A stretch of DNA of 26,385 nucleotides, taken from NCBI RefSeq assembly GCF_028435365.1, contig NZ_JAGTJJ010000100.1, positions 1 to 26,385 of the forward strand, read 5' to 3'. Shown piece by piece: positions 21,657 through 26,385 of the stretch (the first letter of the stretch is position 1; every line of letters starts with the position of its first letter). Position numbers and translations under genes: made by a program. The notes below the pieces were generated by a model that had not been told where the DNA came from, did not search any database, and worked only from the letters and a program-made list of their open reading frames with translations. Source of the stretch: Polyangium jinanense. Its GTDB lineage: Bacteria > Myxococcota > Polyangia > Polyangiales > Polyangiaceae.

Positions 21657-24600
21657 GTGATCAGCGATGTGATGCGCGCCGAAGCCTCCGTCTGGATGCT
21701 CGCGACGTACAGGCCTCCGCTCACGATCCTCGCAGAACGCCTTGTCTCGGCGGACCCGGCCGCGTCGCTCGCCGCCGCAAAGGCGCTCGCGGAGCGCGTG
21801 AAAGAAGGGGACGACGACCCGAAGGCGCTCGCCGCCTGCGTCCCTGTGGACCTGTTCGCGTTGCCCCACGACGCGCAAATGGCCGTCGCCGAGCTCGCCA
21901 TCGCGGGCCTGCCGATCCCGCTTCCAAAGCTCCCGACGAACCTTCCGCCGGAGCTCGCGAGCCGCCTTCGTTGCTCCGCGCTCCTCGCATCGCCCGAGCT
22001 CTTGCCGCTCGACGAGGTTTTCCCATTGGACCTGCGCGCCGTCGCGGACGCGCCCATCGAACGAGCCCTCACGTCCGGTCTCTTTCGCCGCGTGGCGGCC
22101 CATGCGCGGCCTGCGATGCACGATCAAGCGATCACCCTCGCGCGCGCCGGCCTCTCGCGTGCGCTCCTCGCGCCGGCGGAAGCGGCGGAGGTGCTCCTCG
22201 ATATCGCGCGCCGCTCGTCCGAGGCGGTGGCGTCACGCGCGCTCGGGCTCCTCGCCGAGCCCTGGGCGGCCCGTTTGTCCTGTCCGTCGCTCGCCGCATG
22301 GATGAAAGGGGAGGAGGTCGCGCTCGCGGCGCTGCGCCTCGCGGCCGCGCGTAGGGATGTCGCGTGGGTGCGGCGATTCGCGACGGGCGAGGACGTCGCT
22401 CGCAGCGTTCGTCGCGCCGCCCTTGCGGCGCTCGGCGCGCTCGGCGAGGTCGACGATGTGGAGAGGGTGCTTGCGCTGGCGGAGGAAGATCCAGCCGGCG
22501 CGGGGCTCGAGGCCATCGAGGCGCTCCGTGACCTCAAGCGACGCGGGATCTCGCCCGACGAAGACCAGGCGCGTCGTGCGATCGAGCTCGTGCTCCGCTT
22601 CGAGGTGCTCTCGATCGAGGCGATTGCGGAGAGCGCGAGCAGCCGCGCCGATGTGCTCATCGGAACGATCGACGAATGCATCACCCGTGGTGCGTCGAAA
22701 GTAAGATCGGCGCGATTGCTTGCCGCATTCGGTACGCGCCGAACCATCACGCGCCTCGTCGAAATGGCGGAGCAATCCGCGGATCCGATCCTGTCGCGAT
22801 GTGCGATCCGCGAGCTTGGCCGGCTGGAGGAGCGCTCGGCAGAGCCCGTCATCCTGGCAAGGCTCGACGCAGAGCCCGACGCGTGCCTGTTTGCCCTCGG
22901 TCGGCTTGGCGGGGCGGCCACCGCGCAGCGATTGCGAAGGCTGCTCGAGGAAGCACCACCGCCCTGGCTCTCGGCAGGGCTGCGTGTGCTCTTCCGGCTG
23001 GATCCTTCCCCCAGCGTGCTCGCTGCGGCGGCCGAGCACGGCGCGATTTCCGCCGAGACGCTCGATGCCTTGCAGGCCCACGGGAGCGCCGAGCAAATCG
23101 ACGCGCTCGCCGCGATTGCACGAGCACCCGGACATCCCTTCCGCGCCTCGGCGATCGGAGCGCTCGGTCGCACGGGCGGGCCACTCGCGATCGATCCGCT
23201 CGCTGCGCTCTTGACGGACGGCGACGAAGAGGTCCGCGAGCTCGCCCAAGCCGCGCTGCGCACGCTGGGACAGCGCCTCGCCACGCCGGATCCGCCGCTC
23301 GCGTGCCTGGAAGGGGCAGCGGATCCAGGCGCGGCGCTCGTGGCGGAGGGCGCGCTGCGGAGGTTGCGCTTGCGGGCCGAATCCCTGGCCGAAACGACGC
23401 TCCTGCTCGACGCGGTGATCGGTTGCGACCATCCGCACCTCGTGCGGGTGGTGCGTCCGCTTCTGCGCCGGGAAAACCCCGAGATACGCAAACGAGCGAT
23501 CGCCTGCCTCGCGGCCGCGGGGCCGGCTTGCGCGGCCTGGCTCCTGCCGTATCTGAGCCAAGCGTTGCCGCTCCCGGTCGCGCGTCAGGCCCTGCTCGCC
23601 CTCGGGAATGCGGCCGTGCCCGGCCTCGGTGGGGCGATTGCCGCGTGGTTGTTCCAGCCGAACATGAATTTGAAAAAAGCGGCCGCCGAGGTGCTCGCCC
23701 GGAGCCGCGATTCGGATGTGATCCCGGCGCTCGTCGAGGTGCTCGCGGTTCAGGATCAGTCGGGTCTCCGGGAACTTGCGGAGAATGCGCTCCGGGAGAT
23801 CGCGGGGCCCTTTTTTCGCTCGCTGCTCGTCGAGAGGCTCGCCGCGGCGAAGGACCCGCGCAACGAAGAGCTGCTCGCATCCACGATCGCGGGGGCGTTT
23901 TCGCCGGAGGAGCTCGCCGCGTTCGTCACGTCCCGGCCCGACCTCCCACGCCTCCTCCTTCTGCACGCCTATGCCGCCCACGCGGACCGCTGCGCCGATC
24001 TGGACGCCGAGCTTCGACGTCGTGGCGCTCGCGATCGCATTCCGCGCGAAACCGACATCATACCGGGAAGCCCGCTGCGCCAGCATCTCGCGCGTGCCGA
24101 TGCGCAACGAACGTTCGCCGAGCTGCAAAGGCGCATCCGCGAAGCGCCGTTCCTCCACGAACCCTCGTCCGAGCTCGTTACAAGCCTTCGCGCGGCAGTC
24201 GAACGGGCGGGCTCGCTCGGCTCCCGGCTCGCCGTGTCCGAACAGCGCATTCTCTCGACGCTTGTATCGCAGCTCGATCCCGCGACCCGCAAAGACGCCA
24301 TCGCGCTGCTCGCCACGACGACGGATCCGTTCGTCTCGAGCCGCGTGATCCCCTTCGTCGATATCGACGGCGTGATCGATCCGCGCCACGCGCCGCTGCT
24401 GCCCGCGGCCCTCCGCCAGAGGGGTCCCGAGGCCGCGCGATCTCGGAGCGGCGATCCGCGCCCCGACGTGCGAGCGCAGGCCGCGCGCGTGCTCCGGCTC
24501 GCAGGGGAGGGGACCCTTGCATTTACGCCCCTGAACGAGCGGCCCGCATTGCTTCGCGCCTGGATCGACGGGGGACACGAAGACGACCTCCTCACGGCGC

Positions 24601-26216
24601 TGGAAGGTCGGGACGCGCTTCCGCTCGCGGAGGTGGCGGCGCTCGTGGCCGAGCGCTCCGGGGCTGCCGCAGCGTGGGCGCTCGTGCAGCGATGGGTCGC
24701 CGAGCGTCCGGCCGAGCGAGCGCCGGCCCTCGTGGATCTCGCGTTTCTGGGGGAGATTGCAACGCCAGCGCTCCGAGAGCTCGTGCAGGGCGAAATGCGC
24801 GGCGAGGTTCGTCTGCGCGCCATCACGGAGCTCTCCCGCAGGCGCCATGCAGACCCCACGTTCCTACGGCCCTTGCTCGCGGATGCGCACCCTGGCATCC
24901 GTGAAGCTGCGGCGGCGGCGCTACTTCGCGCAGGCGATCGTGACGATCGCGCGTACGTGCTCGGCGCATGGATCCAGGGAGCGTTCCGCGGGTCGTTCGT
25001 GATGACGCTCGACGAGCAGGATACGAACGCCATTGCAAAGGCCGTCGCCGATGCGACCACCGAAGCCGCAGAACTCCACCTCTTCGGTCCCGTGGCCTCC
25101 TTGCCCCCGGCATCCCGCATTCCGCTGCTGCTCGTGCTCCTTTCGTCGTCGCATCCCCGGGTCGCCGGGGCGGCCCGCGATGCATTACGCTCACTCGCCG
25201 CAACGCACGTTTTGCCGCATGTCGAAGCCCGTCTCCGCGCCGGGGACCTGTCCGCGCTCGATATCGTGGGCGTCGCGGGCGCTGTCCCCAGGCTCCTCGC
25301 GGACCTCGCGCGCACATCGGAGGCCCCCGCGACGTGGATTCGCTTCTGCCTGCGCGCCGCGGGCGCTGGCGTTCTCTATGCGGCCGACCTCGGCCCCTCG
25401 ATTGCGGCATGGGCCTCTTCGGACCCATCTCCCGCGGCGCTCTCGCTCCTCGCACGCCTCGCCGATTGGTACGACGAACGCCACGCGCGGATGCTCTGCG
25501 ATGCCCTCGAGCCTGCGCTCGGGAGCGCGCATCGCGACGCCGTGCTCGGTGCCATTCTCGATGCGCTGCGTGATCAACCTCCCGAGCTCGTTGCGCGGGT
25601 GCTCCCGGCCATGGTGCGTCCCACCGATACCACGGCCCTCGAGCTCCTCGCCCAGGCGGAAGCACGATCCCCCGGCCTCGTCGACCTCCTCGACCTCACG
25701 TTGCGCGCCGCCGTGGAGCGCGCGCTCGACACGGCGCTCGATACGGCGGACCCGGAGAATGCGCGCCGTCTCCTCACCTATTTCGCAGGCCGCGCCGAGC
25801 GCCCCTCCGAGCGCGAGCGTGTCCTCGCCTTGCTGGAGCGGCACGTTCGATCCTCCTCGCGCCGCGTGAGCCTTCACGCCCACCGCCTGCTCCGCACCCT
25901 GGCCCCGCGCGACCGTTATCTCCGCGCCACCCGCGCACTGCTCGACGACCCCGATCCCACGACCGTCCGGCTTGCGATCCGCGTCCTCGCATTCGGCGGC
26001 GACACAGCGTCCGCCGCGGAGATCGCGGATCGCTTGTTTCATATGAATGCCGGCGTTTCGCGGGCGGCACGGGAAGGGCTCCTCGTGCTCGGGGAGACGG
26101 CCGTGCCGCCGCTCTTGCGCGCCCGGGGTCGCCTGCGGCCCGATCGCCGCGCGGCGATCGACGCCGTGATCGACGAGATCCGGAGCCGTCTCACCGCTGG
26201 AAAAACCGCGCGTTGA
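21657..26216 (+). CDS. Very long HEAT-repeat protein (1519 aa)
   Basis: No signal peptide, membrane helix or catalytic motif is visible; the chain is helical throughout with repeating Ala/Leu/Arg-rich pairs. The clearest HEAT (PBS-lyase type) units include RSVRRAALAALGALGEVDDVERVLALAEED and GRTGGPLAIDPLAALLTDGDEEVRELAQAALRTLG (about residues 499-539), ENPEIRKRAIACLAAAGPA, NLKKAAAEVLARSRDSDVIPALVEVLA, and near the end DPTTVRLAIRVLAFGGDTASAAEIADRLF. Such solenoids are protein-protein scaffolds. A less regular stretch lies near residues 770-850. GTG 21657 is chosen for its SD (ACGAGG, 4-5 nt upstream); ATG 21672 is the alternative. The frame stays open upstream but overlaps DUF72 antisense. It stands alone, so no partner is suggested by context. 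Confidence 0.85.
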   Translation: MISDVMRAEASVWMLATYRPPLTILAERLVSADPAASLAAAKALAERVKEGDDDPKALAACVPVDLFALPHDAQMAVAELAIAGLPIPLPKLPTNLPPELASRLRCSALLASPELLPLDEVFPLDLRAVADAPIERALTSGLFRRVAAHARPAMHDQAITLARAGLSRALLAPAEAAEVLLDIARRSSEAVASRALGLLAEPWAARLSCPSLAAWMKGEEVALAALRLAAARRDVAWVRRFATGEDVARSVRRAALAALGALGEVDDVERVLALAEEDPAGAGLEAIEALRDLKRRGISPDEDQARRAIELVLRFEVLSIEAIAESASSRADVLIGTIDECITRGASKVRSARLLAAFGTRRTITRLVEMAEQSADPILSRCAIRELGRLEERSAEPVILARLDAEPDACLFALGRLGGAATAQRLRRLLEEAPPPWLSAGLRVLFRLDPSPSVLAAAAEHGAISAETLDALQAHGSAEQIDALAAIARAPGHPFRASAIGALGRTGGPLAIDPLAALLTDGDEEVRELAQAALRTLGQRLATPDPPLACLEGAADPGAALVAEGALRRLRLRAESLAETTLLLDAVIGCDHPHLVRVVRPLLRRENPEIRKRAIACLAAAGPACAAWLLPYLSQALPLPVARQALLALGNAAVPGLGGAIAAWLFQPNMNLKKAAAEVLARSRDSDVIPALVEVLAVQDQSGLRELAENALREIAGPFFRSLLVERLAAAKDPRNEELLASTIAGAFSPEELAAFVTSRPDLPRLLLLHAYAAHADRCADLDAELRRRGARDRIPRETDIIPGSPLRQHLARADAQRTFAELQRRIREAPFLHEPSSELVTSLRAAVERAGSLGSRLAVSEQRILSTLVSQLDPATRKDAIALLATTTDPFVSSRVIPFVDIDGVIDPRHAPLLPAALRQRGPEAARSRSGDPRPDVRAQAARVLRLAGEGTLAFTPLNERPALLRAWIDGGHEDDLLTALEGRDALPLAEVAALVAERSGAAAAWALVQRWVAERPAERAPALVDLAFLGEIATPALRELVQGEMRGEVRLRAITELSRRRHADPTFLRPLLADAHPGIREAAAAALLRAGDRDDRAYVLGAWIQGAFRGSFVMTLDEQDTNAIAKAVADATTEAAELHLFGPVASLPPASRIPLLLVLLSSSHPRVAGAARDALRSLAATHVLPHVEARLRAGDLSALDIVGVAGAVPRLLADLARTSEAPATWIRFCLRAAGAGVLYAADLGPSIAAWASSDPSPAALSLLARLADWYDERHARMLCDALEPALGSAHRDAVLGAILDALRDQPPELVARVLPAMVRPTDTTALELLAQAEARSPGLVDLLDLTLRAAVERALDTALDTADPENARRLLTYFAGRAERPSERERVLALLERHVRSSSRRVSLHAHRLLRTLAPRDRYLRATRALLDDPDPTTVRLAIRVLAFGGDTASAAEIADRLFHMNAGVSRAAREGLLVLGETAVPPLLRARGRLRPDRRAAIDAVIDEIRSRLTAGKTAR

Positions 26217-26293
26217 TGACCGCATCGGCTGCGTCCCGCCCCGCGTGACGCCGGAGGCGCTCGGGCGGCTCCGCGCGCACGCCAGGCGTCGCG

Positions 26294-26385
26294 CCGGGGC
26301 GCTGCCCCGGGCCCCGCGGGGGCTATCCGCCCCTCGACCCGGACCAGGGCAAGCCCTGGACTCGGGGTGGAAGAACTGCGCGATG
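26294..26385 (+). repeat. Hairpin repeat copy C, cut by the window end
   Basis: It starts 77 bp after the HEAT gene stop. It carries CCGGGGC-GCT-GCCCCGG (26294-26310), the GGGGC-TATCC-GCCCC stem (about 26319-26333), CCAGGGC-AA-GCCCTGG (26344-26359) and the first arm of the final long hairpin (GGAAGAACTGCGC, from 26369) before the sequence ends. It is almost identical to copy B2 read on the minus strand; differences fall in the first loop, one G, and one base in the final stem arm. The 77 bp before it (26217-26293) hold no recognisable feature. Confidence 0.85.

Noticed and set aside
22233..24848. Open frame of 871 codons on the minus strand within the HEAT-repeat gene.
   Set aside because: Charged, Arg/Gly-rich and without helix periodicity, while the plus strand shows regular HEAT repeats.

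Overview
The window is very GC-rich (roughly 70% by eye), gene-dense, and carries genes typical of a large-genome deltaproteobacterial predator or saprophyte: a lipoprotein with a Gly/Gln-rich linker after the lipidated Cys, an NtrC-like regulator with a degenerate AAA+ domain, a stressosome-type PAS-STAS protein and a very long HEAT-repeat protein. Myxococcota, order Polyangiales (Sorangium/Polyangium-like), is my best guess. This is inference from gene style and composition; there is no rRNA or marker gene to prove it. No tRNA, rRNA, CRISPR array, transposase or phage gene was seen.

Layout. 1-2050: the tail of an unidentified gene, a 35-bp copy of a dispersed hairpin repeat, a CCR4/nocturnin-like EEP nuclease gene and a small conserved-looking gene (both minus), then two overlapping small membrane-protein genes (plus), one with a striking Cys/His cluster. 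2056-4001: a radical SAM protein (minus) and a divergent DMT/EamA (YddG-like) exporter. 4008-12415: a two-component system (histidine kinase and NtrC-like regulator, minus) divergent from a complete tripartite RND efflux operon (TolC-like channel, lipoprotein adaptor, HAE-1 type pump; plus), with every in-operon junction a 4-bp stop/start overlap. The shared intergenic region has palindromes that could be the regulator's operator.

12407-18303: an RsbR-like PAS-STAS protein converging on the pump gene, a cytoplasmic beta-propeller protein (minus), and a divergent 1024-aa exported lipoprotein. The lipoprotein combines a PEP-utiliser-type phosphohistidine domain followed by a PPDK-N ATP-grasp domain, the domain order of glucan water dikinases. 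18304-18769 is a long non-coding spacer occupied mainly by two inverted copies of the hairpin repeat.

18770-26385: a LysR regulator converging on a zinc-independent quinone-oxidoreductase-type dehydrogenase, a DUF72/YecE protein, a 1519-aa HEAT-repeat protein, and another copy of the repeat cut by the window end.

The most distinctive non-genic signal is the repeat family: four copies (35 bp to about 112 bp), each beside a gene 3' end. The copies differ by paired substitutions that keep several hairpins intact, so secondary structure appears to be under selection or copied with repair. The most distinctive genes are the dikinase-like lipoprotein, the Cys/His-rich membrane pair and the NtrC-like regulator that has lost its sigma-54 contact loop.
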